Source: JAJFUI01 sp039698035 | GTDB lineage: Bacteria > Planctomycetota > Planctomycetia > Pirellulales > Thermoguttaceae | Assembly (NCBI GenBank): GCA_039698035.1 | Contig: JBDKSW010000011.1 | Span: 62,001-126,000, forward strand | Direction of reading: 5' to 3' | Length of the DNA stretch: 64,000 nucleotides | Shown: piece after piece, positions 1-8,815 of the stretch | How the letters are laid out: every line of letters begins with the position of its first letter | Position numbering within the stretch: position 1 is the stretch's first letter | Program-made: the position numbers and the translations under genes | Notes under the pieces: generated by a model | Databases searched by the model: none | What the model saw: the letters and a program-made list of their open reading frames with translations, nothing else | Told to the model about the DNA's origin: nothing

Positions 1-1601
1 TCGGGAATCGCGCTGGGTGTCAGGCTGAACTGCCGCAAGCCCATCCCCAGAAGCAGCATCGTGTACAGCGGGCTGCCGCTCATTTGGCCGCACATGCTAA
101 TCGGCAACTGTTTCTGGCCGGCCGCTTTAATCGACATGTCGATGAGCCGCAACACGGCCGGATCCGCCGGGTTGTACAGCCCCACGACGTCCTTGTTGCT
201 CCGATCGACGGCCAACGTGTACTGAACCAGATCGTTGGTGCCGATGCTGAGAAAATCGACCTCCTCGACGAAACGGTCAATCATCATTACGGCGGCCGGC
301 GTTTCGACCATCATGCCCACGGGCACCTTGCGGTCGAACGGAATGTTGTGCTCTTGCAGATCCTCCATGACATCCGTCATCGCCATTTTGGCCTGCCGCA
401 ACTCCATCAGCGTGGAGACCAGCGGGAACATGATGCGAATCTTGCCCAGCGGCGTCGCTCGCAGGATGGCCCGCAACTGCGTGCGGAACAACGGCAGATT
501 GCGGAGCGCCAAGCGAATACTTCGCAAGCCAAGACACGGATTGCGTTCATCCTCCATCTGGGCCATGTTTGGCATCTTGTCGGCGCCCAGATCGAAAGTG
601 CGGATCACCACCGGCTTCTGCTCCATCGCTTGCACGACACGGCAGTAGGCCTGGTAATGGACTTCCTCGGTGGGCTCGCTGTCGGCGCCGAGATAAAGGA
701 ACTCGGTGCGATAGAGCCCGACGCCGTCGGCCCCGCGGTCCAGACAATGATCGACTTCATAGGGGAACTCGATGTTGCCTAGCAGTTGGATGCGAACGCC
801 GTCGCGGGTCTCGGCCGGCAGATTGCGGAGCGGTTCGAGCTTGCTGGCCTGGATGCGAAGCTCTTCGGCCTCGCGCCGGTAACGACTAAGCGTTTCTTCG
901 TCGGGCTGGAGAATGACCAGGCCTTTGTCGCCGTCGATGATAGTCAGCTCGCCACCGGAGACCTCGGTCAGGAAGGCCCCGGTGCCGACGACAGCCGGAA
1001 TCTCGAGCGCCTCGGCGACAATGGCCGTGTGGCTGCCCGGGCCGCCCATTTCGGTCACAAAGCCGCGAACAAAACGCCGGTCGAGATTGGCCGTCTCGCT
1101 GGGCGTCAGGTTGTGCGCCAAGATCAGGACGGGCGAGGTCAAATGGGCAATCCCCTCGCGGCGACGGCCCAACAGGTGACGCAGCAACCGCTTCTCGATG
1201 TCGAAGATGTCGTTGGCGCGCTCGGCCAGATACGAACTTTCCAGACGCTGGAACACCTGGGCGTAGCGGCGCAACACGCGGCTCACGGCGTACTCCGGCG
1301 AGTAGTGCCGCTGGCGGATCATTTCCTCGACTTCGCTGCGGAGCTTGGCGTCCTGCAGCATCTGCAAGTGGGCTTCAAAAATGCCGCCATACTTCTCGCC
1401 CAACTCGGCGGCAACCGTTTCGCGGTGGTGCGCGATCTCGGTCGCAGCGGCCGAAACGGCCTTTTCGAGCCGTTCAAGCTCATCGACGACCGCATCGCGC
1501 GCAACGAACCGCCGGGGGATGCGAAATCCCTCGTTGTCCATCACCAACGCCTCGCCGATGGCCACACCGGGCGAGACGGCTATTCCTTGCAGTTTTCTCA
1601 T
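1..1601 (-). CDS. ptsI: PTS enzyme I (phosphoenolpyruvate-protein phosphotransferase), 3' end off window
   Basis: Enzyme I takes phosphate from PEP onto a histidine and passes it to HPr; it is cytosolic. The reading frame begins MRKLQGIAVSPGVAIGEA at 1601 and is open to the left edge, so the C-terminus is missing (about 533 of an expected 570-590 residues are seen). The active-site histidine lies in MGGPGSHTAIVA; the usual form is GGRTSHTAIMAR, so the flanking residues differ although the His is kept. The PEP-binding region is well conserved (VETPAAVMMIDRF followed by DFLSIGTNDLVQYTLAVDR). It is the last visible gene of the hpf-ptsN-ptsH-ptsI series, 228 bp after ptsH. No sugar-specific EIIB/EIIC is present, which points to a regulatory role (inference). 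Confidence 0.95.
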   Translation of the reverse strand, partial: MRKLQGIAVSPGVAIGEALVMDNEGFRIPRRFVARDAVVDELERLEKAVSAAATEIAHHRETVAAELGEKYGGIFEAHLQMLQDAKLRSEVEEMIRQRHYSPEYAVSRVLRRYAQVFQRLESSYLAERANDIFDIEKRLLRHLLGRRREGIAHLTSPVLILAHNLTPSETANLDRRFVRGFVTEMGGPGSHTAIVAEALEIPAVVGTGAFLTEVSGGELTIIDGDKGLVILQPDEETLSRYRREAEELRIQASKLEPLRNLPAETRDGVRIQLLGNIEFPYEVDHCLDRGADGVGLYRTEFLYLGADSEPTEEVHYQAYCRVVQAMEQKPVVIRTFDLGADKMPNMAQMEDERNPCLGLRSIRLALRNLPLFRTQLRAILRATPLGKIRIMFPLVSTLMELRQAKMAMTDVMEDLQEHNIPFDRKVPVGMMVETPAAVMMIDRFVEEVDFLSIGTNDLVQYTLAVDRSNKDVVGLYNPADPAVLRLIDMSIKAAGQKQLPISMCGQMSGSPLYTMLLLGMGLRQFSLTPSAIP

Positions 1602-1829
1602 CGATGTAATTTTACACGGCCAACGAGCGACGATATGAGCTGGCTCGCCTCTCGCGGCTCATCCGGTTGCCCCAAAAAACTCGACTCGTGGTCGCACGCC
1701 TTGGAATCGCGGCCGGGCGGCATTGCCCTGCGGGGACGTCGTCCGTCTCGCGACTCGGCTGCTTCGTCACGCCCTTTCGAGGCGTGCCACACACAATTCC
1801 CTACTTTCCGTCGCACGCAAGGTGAGCGA

Positions 1830-2111
1830 TTATGCTTCGTCGCCGAACTGGCCGGCCAGCAACGGCTCGATGGAATCCAGCACGGCCCTGGCATCCGGCC
1901 CTGAGGCCTGGATTTCGACGCTTTCGCCCGGTTCGGCCACAAGTGTCAGGATCTGCAGCACTTCGGTACCCGGCACCCGGCGGTCATCCTTGATCAACGT
2001 GACGTTGGCTTGGCCCCGTCGGACAGCGGCGGCAATGGCCACGGCGGTCCGCGCGTGCAGGCCCGCTGGGTCCGTGACTACGATCGTTCGCGTGATAGCC
2101 GTTTCCGACAT
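1830..2111 (-). CDS. ptsH: HPr phosphocarrier protein
   Basis: HPr relays phosphate from enzyme I to EIIA proteins. The 93-residue protein has the usual HPr length. The phosphorylatable histidine is His19 in GLHARTA (GLHARPA is usual, so Pro is replaced by Thr). An ungapped alignment with Bacillus HPr starting from this histidine puts Glu50 (GTEVLQIL) exactly where the regulatory Ser46 (KSIMGV) sits. Phosphorylation by HPr kinase therefore cannot occur at that position, and the glutamate may act like a fixed phosphoserine (inference). It lies between a PtsN-type EIIA and enzyme I on the same strand. Confidence 0.95.
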   Translation of the reverse strand: MSETAITRTIVVTDPAGLHARTAVAIAAAVRRGQANVTLIKDDRRVPGTEVLQILTLVAEPGESVEIQASGPDARAVLDSIEPLLAGQFGDEA

Positions 2112-2207
2112 GGCAGTTCTTACTATCGCGTTCCGACGATCCGATGGGATGGATTGGGCGCCGCCATCCCTTGGCAGGCGCCAAAAAAAGGAACCACTGA
2201 GACGCGA

Positions 2208-2699
2208 TCAGGATGCGAACTGATTGTTGTCGGCCTCGACCAAGATGGTCTTGATATCCTCGATGGTCTTGGACTGCTTCAGGAAGCGGCAGAAGGTGTC
2301 ATCGCGAAGCTGGCGAGAAATGTTCTCCAGCGCCCGCAAGTGGTCGCCCGGCCGGTCCGGCGGGGAGATCAAGAGGAAGAACAGATGGACAACCTCGCCA
2401 TCGAGGCTTGCAAAATCGACACCCTCGGGACTGACCGCCACGGTCCCCACCAACTGGTTGACGCTTGGGTGTTTCGTGTGAGGCACGGCTACGCCGCGGC
2501 CAATGCCCGTGCTGCCGAGTTCCTCACGCTTGAGAATTGCCTTGACGATACTTTCAAACTCGTCTTGCTCAATCTTCCCTGCACTGCACAGCGATTGAAC
2601 CATCTCGCGAATCGCTGTTTCTTTGTCCTGAGCACTCAGCTGTGCGAGGATGGCCTCGCTACAGATAAAATCAGCGAACTTCATGCGTTGCTTCTCCAT
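2208..2699 (-). CDS. ptsN: PTS EIIA, fructose/nitrogen (PtsN) type
   Basis: This is a stand-alone EIIA domain of the mannitol/fructose/Ntr family that accepts phosphate from HPr. The 163-residue protein carries the active-site histidine in RGVAVPHTKH, after the family element LGSTGIGRG, and ends in the helical region DHLRALENISRQLRD. The start could be MEKQRM (2699) or MKFADF (2684); the longer form is given. It lies between hpf and ptsH. In proteobacteria the same neighbours (hpf, ptsN, an HPr-like gene) sit downstream of rpoN and regulate nitrogen and potassium responses. No rpoN is in the window, so PtsN-like signalling is inferred from the neighbours. Confidence 0.93.
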   Translation of the reverse strand: MEKQRMKFADFICSEAILAQLSAQDKETAIREMVQSLCSAGKIEQDEFESIVKAILKREELGSTGIGRGVAVPHTKHPSVNQLVGTVAVSPEGVDFASLDGEVVHLFFLLISPPDRPGDHLRALENISRQLRDDTFCRFLKQSKTIEDIKTILVEADNNQFAS

Positions 2700-2868
2700 T
2701 GATGGGAAGGGCTATTGACCCACCCCACGTGACTACTGGCCTGACAAGGGTAACGCGTCGGGACTGCGGCAGGCTTGTCTAGACGGCGAATTCTCGCTGC
2801 CGGACGCATCCGGCGACGGCACTCTCCCCGACGCTCTGAGGTCAGACTACTGTTCGAAACCAGGTATT

Positions 2869-3186
2869 CTACTCTTCTAGGTGCCCGGCGCTTCGGTGGC
2901 GGTCCTGCACCTTTTCCTTGTGTTTACGCAGTTGCTGCTCCATCCGCTCGACCGCAACGTCGATCGCGGCGAGCAAATTTTCTGCCTGCTCGGTCGCAAC
3001 GAACTCGTGCTTTTTGGCCGACACCCTGAGGTCAACCTTGGGCAATTCCCGATGCTCCATGTCCACGGTGACTTCGATCGCACTAATGCGGTCGTAGAGT
3101 CGGGTCAGTTTTTCCACTTTTTCGCGGACGGCGGCCTGAGTCGCCTCGCTGATATGCCCGTGCCGGATTGAAATGTTCAACTGCAC
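2869..3186 (-). CDS. hpf: Ribosome hibernation promoting factor, short form
   Basis: HPF/YfiA proteins bind the 30S decoding site and silence ribosomes in stationary phase. The GTG at 3186 is chosen as start: it gives an N-terminus VQLNISIRHGHIS that matches the family (MQLNISGRH...), and AAGGAG lies 8 nt upstream. A longer frame from 3258 would add 24 unrelated residues. The 105-residue protein covers only the N-terminal HPF domain, ending in a basic helix (RMEQQLRKHKEKVQD) and a short tail; there is no long-form dimerisation domain. It heads the minus-strand run with the PTS genes. Confidence 0.92.
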   Translation of the reverse strand: MQLNISIRHGHISEATQAAVREKVEKLTRLYDRISAIEVTVDMEHRELPKVDLRVSAKKHEFVATEQAENLLAAIDVAVERMEQQLRKHKEKVQDRHRSAGHLEE

Positions 3187-3633
3187 CGGATCGGCTCCTT
3201 GGTTGCGGTAAAACGCCATTTTAGCCGCTGGCCACCGACGACACAAATGCAAACTCACCGAGGCTGCTTGTCGGTTTGACCAGAGACCCTCCTAAGTCTA
3301 GCCTCTGGCCAATCGTGCGCAAGGGGGGGAGGCTGCCGATCGGCGGCCACTTCCGATTGGGGCGGCCGTCAAGTTCACATTGGGCCGTTCGTGCTTCCTG
3401 TGTTGCGTGTCCACCACCCCCCCACGCGACGCATCCAACCGCGGGTTCTCCGGCCCGGACGTTCTCTGGCCCTTGCGGTTCCCGGTGGCAACCCGGTAGC
3501 ATACGGAGAACCCGTCGAGAGCGCCGCTGGCCGTGTTTGCGTGGCCAGGCCCCCCGACACTACACCGCACGGCCGAGCGTCCGCGTGACGCCGGGCAGAC
3601 GATCTGGCGAGACAAAAGGCCCCAAGGAGAGAT
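3187..3633. other. Divergent intergenic region between hpf and a metallopeptidase gene
   Basis: About 450 bp separate the divergent hpf and peptidase genes and should hold both promoters. It contains a G7 run near 3322 and a short inverted repeat (CCAGAG/CTCTGG around 3280-3310). I see no convincing -35/-10 pair and no gene. Confidence 0.5.
3195..3200 (-). promoter_or_regulatory. Ribosome binding site that decides the hpf start
   Basis: AAGGAG on the minus strand, 8 nt before the GTG at 3186. It supports the internal GTG over the upstream ATGs at 3258 and 3219. Confidence 0.7.
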
Positions 3634-5343
3634 ATGGCGATGTCCCTTTCGCAGCTCACGATGACTTTCTGTGTTGGCCTGCTGGCCGCAATGGCCGTTC
3701 AACCGGCGCCCGCTTCGGAAGAAGGCACGTCCATCGACGCCCGGGCTCGCCGTTTCATTCAGCACTACGAGACCAACATTCGGCCCCTGGAAATCGAGGT
3801 CAACCGATGCTACTGGGCCGCGAATGTCACCGGCGCCGAGAAGGACTTCGAGCGAAAGCAGCAAGCCGAGGAAAAGCTCGACCTCAAGCTCTCCGACAAG
3901 GAGCAGTTTGCCGAGCTGAAGGCCATTCGCCATGCCGGCGTTTCCGATCCGATTCTCGCTCGCGAGATTGACATTGCCTACCTCATCTACCTGGAAAGGC
4001 AGATTCCGTCCGAGTTGATCAAGAAGATGTCGACCAAGGCGAACGTCATCCAGCGGGCTTTCAATGTTTTTCGCCCAACGGTTGATGGCAAGCAGCTTAG
4101 CGACAACGACGTCCGCCGCGTCTTGACCGGTTCGCGCGACTCGCAAAAGCGACGTGCTGTTTGGGAGGCGAGCAAAATGGTCGGGCCCGTTGTCCTGGCC
4201 GATCTCAAACAACTGATCGCCATGAGGAACGAGGCCGCCCGCAAGCTCGGCTTCGAAAACTACTACGCGATGCGACTCTATCTGGGCGAACAGGACAAGC
4301 AACAGGTGCTGAAACTGTTCGACGACCTGGACAAGCTTACGCGCGAGCAATTCCATCAGGCGAAGTTCGAAATCGATGCGGCGCTGGCCGAGAACTATAG
4401 CATCCCGGTCGACGAGCTTCGGCCGTGGCACTATCACGACCCGTTCTTCCAGGAGGTCCCCGCCGTGCAGGGCGAGTTGCCCACCGCGGTCTACAAGAAC
4501 CTGGACATCGCCAAATTGGCCCAGAAGTTCTACGATGGCATCGGTTTGCCGATCGACGATCTGACGCCCCGCTGCGATCTGTACGAGAGGCCGGGCAAGA
4601 ATCCGCATGCCTTCTGCCAGGACATGAATCGCGAGGGAGACGTTCGCGTTTTGGAGAACATCGTTCCCACCGGCGAATGGACCCGCACGACGCTGCATGA
4701 GTTCGGACACGCCGTCTACTCGAAAAATATTCCGCGATCGTTGCCGTATTTGCTCCGGGTCGAGGCCCACACGCTTTGCACCGAAGGCGTGGCCATGATG
4801 TTCGAACGCAACGCCCGCAACGTCGATTGGCTCATGGCCATGGGCGTACAGGTCCCCGAGCCGGACCGCTATCGAGCCAGCTCGGCCAAGTTCCAGCGCA
4901 ATCGCCTGCTGGTATTCTCCCGCTGGGCCCAAGTCATGGTCCGTTTCGAGATGGGACTGTACGCCAATCCCGATCAGGACCTGAACCGACTCTGGTGGGA
5001 CCTGGTCGAAAAGTACCAGGAAGTCAAGCGTCCCGAGGGCCGCGACGAGCCTGACTTTGCCGCCAAGTATCACATTGTCGGCGCCCCGGTTTATTACCAC
5101 AACTACGCGATGGGCGAGATGTTCGCCTCGCAGATGGAACATGCGATGTTGCGTTCCATCACTGCGGCGAGCGCCGCGGCTCCGACCACTTACGCGGGCA
5201 ACAAGGCCGTCGGCCAGTTCATGCGCGATCGCGTCTTCAAGCCCGGTTTAAGCGTCGATTGGAACGGGCTGGCTCGCTACGTCACGGGCCAGGACCTTAG
5301 CCCGACGGCGTTCGCCGAGGATCTGAAGGCTGCCGGCAAGTAG
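3634..5343 (+). CDS. Exported M2/M3-type zinc metallopeptidase
   Basis: This is a zinc peptidase of the gluzincin type. The zinc-binding motif HEFGH begins at residue 355 (TTLHEFGHAVYS), and a downstream glutamate in TEGVAMMFE is the likely third ligand. The 569-residue protein is almost entirely the helical M2/M3 fold (peptidyl-dipeptidase or oligopeptidase). Residues 1-28 form a signal peptide (hydrophobic stretch followed by APASEE), so it is probably exported. AAGGAG lies 5 nt before the ATG. The M2 (ACE-like) assignment is slightly favoured, but the HEFGH spelling is also found in M3 enzymes. A terminator candidate and a POT peptide transporter follow, suggesting extracellular peptide breakdown and uptake (inference). 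Confidence 0.9.
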   Translation: MAMSLSQLTMTFCVGLLAAMAVQPAPASEEGTSIDARARRFIQHYETNIRPLEIEVNRCYWAANVTGAEKDFERKQQAEEKLDLKLSDKEQFAELKAIRHAGVSDPILAREIDIAYLIYLERQIPSELIKKMSTKANVIQRAFNVFRPTVDGKQLSDNDVRRVLTGSRDSQKRRAVWEASKMVGPVVLADLKQLIAMRNEAARKLGFENYYAMRLYLGEQDKQQVLKLFDDLDKLTREQFHQAKFEIDAALAENYSIPVDELRPWHYHDPFFQEVPAVQGELPTAVYKNLDIAKLAQKFYDGIGLPIDDLTPRCDLYERPGKNPHAFCQDMNREGDVRVLENIVPTGEWTRTTLHEFGHAVYSKNIPRSLPYLLRVEAHTLCTEGVAMMFERNARNVDWLMAMGVQVPEPDRYRASSAKFQRNRLLVFSRWAQVMVRFEMGLYANPDQDLNRLWWDLVEKYQEVKRPEGRDEPDFAAKYHIVGAPVYYHNYAMGEMFASQMEHAMLRSITAASAAAPTTYAGNKAVGQFMRDRVFKPGLSVDWNGLARYVTGQDLSPTAFAEDLKAAGK

Positions 5344-5389
5344 TGTGCGGTCTGCAACAATCAGCGCGTGACACTCGCTTTCGACAATC

Positions 5390-5434
5390 GCCCCCAAGGG
5401 TTGAAATAGGATCCCCTGGGGCCTGGCCTTTTTT
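5390..5434 (+). terminator. Possible rho-independent terminator after the peptidase gene
   Basis: GCCCC/GGGGC with an inner AGGG/CCCT pairing and a 2-nt bulge, followed within 7 nt by six T. It lies 47 bp past the peptidase stop and before the transporter start at 5474. Confidence 0.5.
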
Positions 5435-5473
5435 GCGTGAGAACATGCTCACGCCCGTCAGCAAGCACCCACC

Positions 5474-6937
5474 ATGAGCAAACCGAAACATCTGACCGCT
5501 CCGCTCCCGATCGACACGATGCCGTCTGGCATACCGTACATCATCTGCAACGAGGCGGCCGAACGGTTTTGCTACTACGGGATGGTGTCCGTCCTGATCT
5601 TGTACATGACCAAGCGGCTTCTGGGCGCAGACGGCTCGCTGGCCACGATGAGTCCCGAGGGCGCCCGCGAATGCTTCTCGTGGTTCACGGCCGGCGTCTA
5701 TTTCTTCCCGATCCTGGGCGCCATCCTTGCAGACGCCGTGCTGGGCAAGTTCTGGACGATCTTTTCGCTCTCGCTGGTCTACTGCCTTGGGACGTTCGTC
5801 CTGGCGGCCGACCAGACGCGGGTCGGCCTTTTCGCGGGCCTCTTCTTGATCACGCTCGGCGCCGGCGGCATCAAGTCCAACGTCTCGGCCAACGTCGGCG
5901 ACCAGTTCGGTCCCAAGAATCGCCACCTGCTCGAACGGGTCTTCAGTTGGTTCTACTTCTCGATCAACGTCGGCTCGCTCTTTGCCGCGCTACTGATTCC
6001 TTTGCTCCTCGAGTATTTCGGCAATCCGGAACACTTCGGCGAACGGGCAAAGCACCTCGGACCGATGGTCGCGTTCGGCGTGCCGGGGCTCCTGATGATC
6101 GTCGCCATCACGGCCTTCTGGATGGGTCGGAAGAAGTTCGTCCACATTCCGCCGGCCGGTAGCGCCATGCTCAAGGAAGCGTGCAGCCGCGAGGGGCTCG
6201 GCGTCATGGCCAAACTGGCCGGCCTCTATATGTTCATCGCCGTGTTCTGGTCGCTCTATGGCCAGTCGATGTCGGCCTGGATCCTTCAGGCTGATAAGCT
6301 CGACCGGCATCTGCTGACATGGCTCCAGCCCGTCGAAGCGTGGGCCGTCGGCGCCGGCCTGACCGGCGTGAAGGGGCTCAGCCAGATCGAGATGCTGGCC
6401 GGCCAGGTCCAATCGGTCAACGCGCTGCTTATCCTGGTGCTGATTCCCGTGTTCACCTACTGGGTTTACCCGGCGGTGGGCAAGGTTGTTCGGTTGACGC
6501 CGCTCCGCAAGATCGGCGCTGGCCTGTTTCTCACCGTGCTGGCATTTGCCGTCGTCGCATACACAGAGCAGTTGATCAGTGTGAGCCCAACGCAACCCCC
6601 GAGCATCTGGTGGCTTGCGCTCAGCTACGCGATCCTCACCGTCGCCGAACTGATGGTCTCGATCACGTGCCTGGAATTCTCGTATACGCAAGCGCCCAAG
6701 AAGATGAAGTCCCTGATCATGAGCATGTACCTGTTGTCGAACGCCGCAGGCAACGTGTTCACGGCCTTGGTCAATCGGTTCATCCGAAACGAGAACGGCA
6801 CCATCAAGCTCCCGGGCGCGAGCTACTACGGGTTCTTTGCCGGACTGATGTTCGTTGCCGCGGTGCTGTTCTGCGTCTACGCCTGCTTTTACCGCGAAAA
6901 GACCTACATCCAAGACAGCGCCGAGCCAACCACCTAA
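5474..6937 (+). CDS. Proton-dependent oligopeptide transporter (POT/PTR2 family)
   Basis: This 487-residue multi-spanning inner-membrane protein belongs to the POT branch of the major facilitator superfamily, which imports di- and tripeptides with protons. The N-terminal proton-coupling motif ExxER is present (CNEAAERFCYYG), as is the PTR2 signature (WFYFSINVGS). I count roughly 12-14 hydrophobic segments. The start ATG has only a weak binding site. Its position right after an exported peptidase suggests the two act together on peptides. Substrate specificity cannot be read from the sequence. Confidence 0.92.
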   Translation: MSKPKHLTAPLPIDTMPSGIPYIICNEAAERFCYYGMVSVLILYMTKRLLGADGSLATMSPEGARECFSWFTAGVYFFPILGAILADAVLGKFWTIFSLSLVYCLGTFVLAADQTRVGLFAGLFLITLGAGGIKSNVSANVGDQFGPKNRHLLERVFSWFYFSINVGSLFAALLIPLLLEYFGNPEHFGERAKHLGPMVAFGVPGLLMIVAITAFWMGRKKFVHIPPAGSAMLKEACSREGLGVMAKLAGLYMFIAVFWSLYGQSMSAWILQADKLDRHLLTWLQPVEAWAVGAGLTGVKGLSQIEMLAGQVQSVNALLILVLIPVFTYWVYPAVGKVVRLTPLRKIGAGLFLTVLAFAVVAYTEQLISVSPTQPPSIWWLALSYAILTVAELMVSITCLEFSYTQAPKKMKSLIMSMYLLSNAAGNVFTALVNRFIRNENGTIKLPGASYYGFFAGLMFVAAVLFCVYACFYREKTYIQDSAEPTT

Positions 6938-7028
6938 AGAGCGGAGCCCACCTCACCGACATCGCGCGTCAAGGTCGCGCTCGCGTCGCTCTGCGGACAA
7001 CGCGCCAGGCAATCCCTCGCGGCGTGTC

Positions 7029-7442
7029 CTACGCCACGTCGGCGTTGGCCATGACCAACTCCGACTTGTGAATGCCCTTCAACCCGCCGAGTTGCGAGGC
7101 CATCGTCTGCAATCTGGCCGAGGGACCTCGCAGGACGATCACCTCCAGGCAAAGATCGTGCGTCAGGTGAACGTGCAGCGACGAAACGACCAGGTCGTGG
7201 TGGTCGTGCTGGAGCTTCATCAACTGGTCGCCAAGTTGCAGCCGATGGTGGTCGTACACCAAGGTGAGAGTGCCGGCCACGTCCTTTGACCGTTCCGCCC
7301 AGGCGTGCCGGGTGAGCTTGTCGCGCAGCAACTGGCGGATGGCCTCGCTCCGGGTTGCGAAGTGCTGCCGCCGACAATAGGCGTCAAACTGATCCAAGAG
7401 ATCGTCTTCGAGCGAAACGGAAAAGCGGACAATGTCGGACAT
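7029..7442 (-). CDS. nikR: NikR-type nickel-responsive transcription regulator
   Basis: NikR is a ribbon-helix-helix repressor whose C-terminal ACT-like domain binds Ni(II). Residues 1-45 are the ribbon-helix-helix (VRFSVSLEDDLLDQFD, then TRSEAIRQLLRD). All four high-affinity nickel ligands align with Escherichia coli NikR (His76, His87, His89, Cys95) at His79, His90, His92 and Cys98, in HDHHD and LHVHLTHDLC. Length (137) is normal. No nickel transporter or nickel enzyme gene lies in the window, so its target is elsewhere. Confidence 0.93.
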   Translation of the reverse strand: MSDIVRFSVSLEDDLLDQFDAYCRRQHFATRSEAIRQLLRDKLTRHAWAERSKDVAGTLTLVYDHHRLQLGDQLMKLQHDHHDLVVSSLHVHLTHDLCLEVIVLRGPSARLQTMASQLGGLKGIHKSELVMANADVA

Positions 7443-7590
7443 GGCGGTAGCGCGTCAACGACGCGATGAGTTTGGGGGCCCCACGGCTGGCTTGTTCAGC
7501 ACTGTGGAAAACACGGTCAACCGCGGCACCCCGCAGTTTAACCTTGTCGGCCTACAAGTCCAAGACGCCCATCGTGCCGAACGAGAAACG

Positions 7591-7836
7591 TCAGGCAGCC
7601 TCTTCGCTGCCCGTTGCAAGGGGGACCGTCTTGAGCAATTTCCGCTCCTCGCTGTAAAACTCGACGACGTTGGTGTCGGCTCGCAGGAGCGCGAAACCGC
7701 CCTCGTAGCGAAGCTTGTGGCCGACAAAACGCCCGTCCTTGAGCAAAATGGTCTGAATCGTGTCGGTTGGCGCGGGCTGTCCAAGCTCGACCGCCGTGGC
7801 GGCAATCAGACCGTAAATCGGCGCTAAGTGTTCCAT
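7591..7836 (-). CDS. Small conserved-looking protein of unknown function (81 aa)
   Basis: The ATG at 7836 is preceded by GGAAGG 6 nt upstream, and the protein starts MEHLAPIYGLIAATAVE. It reads like a compact beta-rich domain with alternating hydrophobic residues (TIQTILLKDGRFVGHKLRYEGG, split here by residue class) and ends in GSEEAA. The same frame stays open upstream to 8976, but that part is arginine-rich and lies antisense to the ferritin-like gene, so it is not used. I do not recognise a family. It is adjacent to nikR on the same strand, 148 bp away. Confidence 0.65.
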   Translation of the reverse strand: MEHLAPIYGLIAATAVELGQPAPTDTIQTILLKDGRFVGHKLRYEGGFALLRADTNVVEFYSEERKLLKTVPLATGSEEAA

Positions 7837-8268
7837 GCTGTTCCTTCCAAGCCGTGGGGACCTCCCCTGTATCGGTCGCCATCGGGCGGGGGCTTGGCCA
7901 GGAGACGTTTGGCACGGCGCTTTCACACATTTTGCGCACCTTCGCAGAGGTTGACCGGCAGACTCACCCCATTTTTTGTAGTTGGCACAGGTGTCTCCTT
8001 GCCGCTTCCGGGCGATCGGAGGGCGTTTCTTCCGCAGCCTGCGGCAAAAGGCGGTTGACGCCAGCCGAGCGAATGGTAGGGTGAAATCGTCGCAAGCCGC
8101 TGCCTGGAGGATCGCATGATTGGCGTTATCACAGGCTGGGACGTTCTGGCACACCCGGTCGTTACCGTCCGATGTTTCGGATGGCGTGTGTTCTTCAAGG
8201 CCGTCACACCGTGGCAAGGCGGCACGTTTCTGTCGCTGTTGCGCTGGCAGGCCTCGCCAAAGACGGCG
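7837..8268. other. Intergenic region, no gene seen
   Basis: About 430 bp between the 81-residue minus-strand gene and the ferritin-like gene. A plus-strand frame from 8116 extends the ferritin-like frame upstream but has no domain content. No RNA gene or clear promoter was recognised. Confidence 0.4.
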
Positions 8269-8793
8269 ATGGCCAGTATGCCGACCATCATCGAACGCTG
8301 CATTCTCTTGGAGCTGCGGGCGAAGCGAATCTATGCCGCGTTGGCCAAGGCGCTCAGCGACCAGGGCCCGGTCGGCCCTTTCTTTGCCGCCATGGCGTCG
8401 CAGGAACAGGACCATGCCGATTTGCTCGATGTCGCCAGACACGCGGCGATTCGCGGCGGGTTCAGGGCGACCCTGTTCAACCCGTGGCAAGACTATCTGC
8501 CTCGCCTGGAACAGCAGATGGAAGCCGCCGAGGCCTCGGTGGCTCAGATCGACTCGATCGAAGCGGCCCTGCGACTGACGATTCAGATCGAATCGTCGGA
8601 AATCAACCAGGTGTTTCCTGCCGCGATCACTGCGACCGACAGCCGCTTCGTGAAACGACTGAAGCCGTTTCGCAAAGCGATGGAGAGCCACATCTCCTAT
8701 ATTGTCGAGCGAATCCCACAAATATCGCCCAGTCTGATGCTGATGACGCGCGAACTCCGGGCGAAATTTTCCGGCATCCGAACCGAAGCCTAA
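8269..8793 (+). CDS. Ferritin-like/rubrerythrin-type four-helix protein
   Basis: The protein looks like a four-helix bundle of the ferritin-like superfamily. Helix 1 has IIERCILLELRAKRIYAALA; helix 2 has FFAAMASQEQDHADLL with an ExxH element (EQDH), the usual spacing for a diiron ligand pair; helix 3 has a glutamate (IQIESSEIN). The fourth helix contains MESHISYI, which is not a perfect ExxH, so the metal site may be incomplete. M52 of the open frame (8269) or M55 (8278) is the likely start. Related rubrerythrin-domain proteins act in oxidative stress or iron handling; the role here is unproven. Confidence 0.65.
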   Translation: MASMPTIIERCILLELRAKRIYAALAKALSDQGPVGPFFAAMASQEQDHADLLDVARHAAIRGGFRATLFNPWQDYLPRLEQQMEAAEASVAQIDSIEAALRLTIQIESSEINQVFPAAITATDSRFVKRLKPFRKAMESHISYIVERIPQISPSLMLMTRELRAKFSGIRTEA

Positions 8794-8815
8794 TCGCCGC
8801 TCGCGGGTCCCATGG

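Noticed and set aside
3298..5142. A 614-residue open frame on the minus strand
   Set aside because: It is antisense to the metallopeptidase gene, has no domain and shows the Arg/Leu/Gly-rich composition of GC-rich antisense frames.
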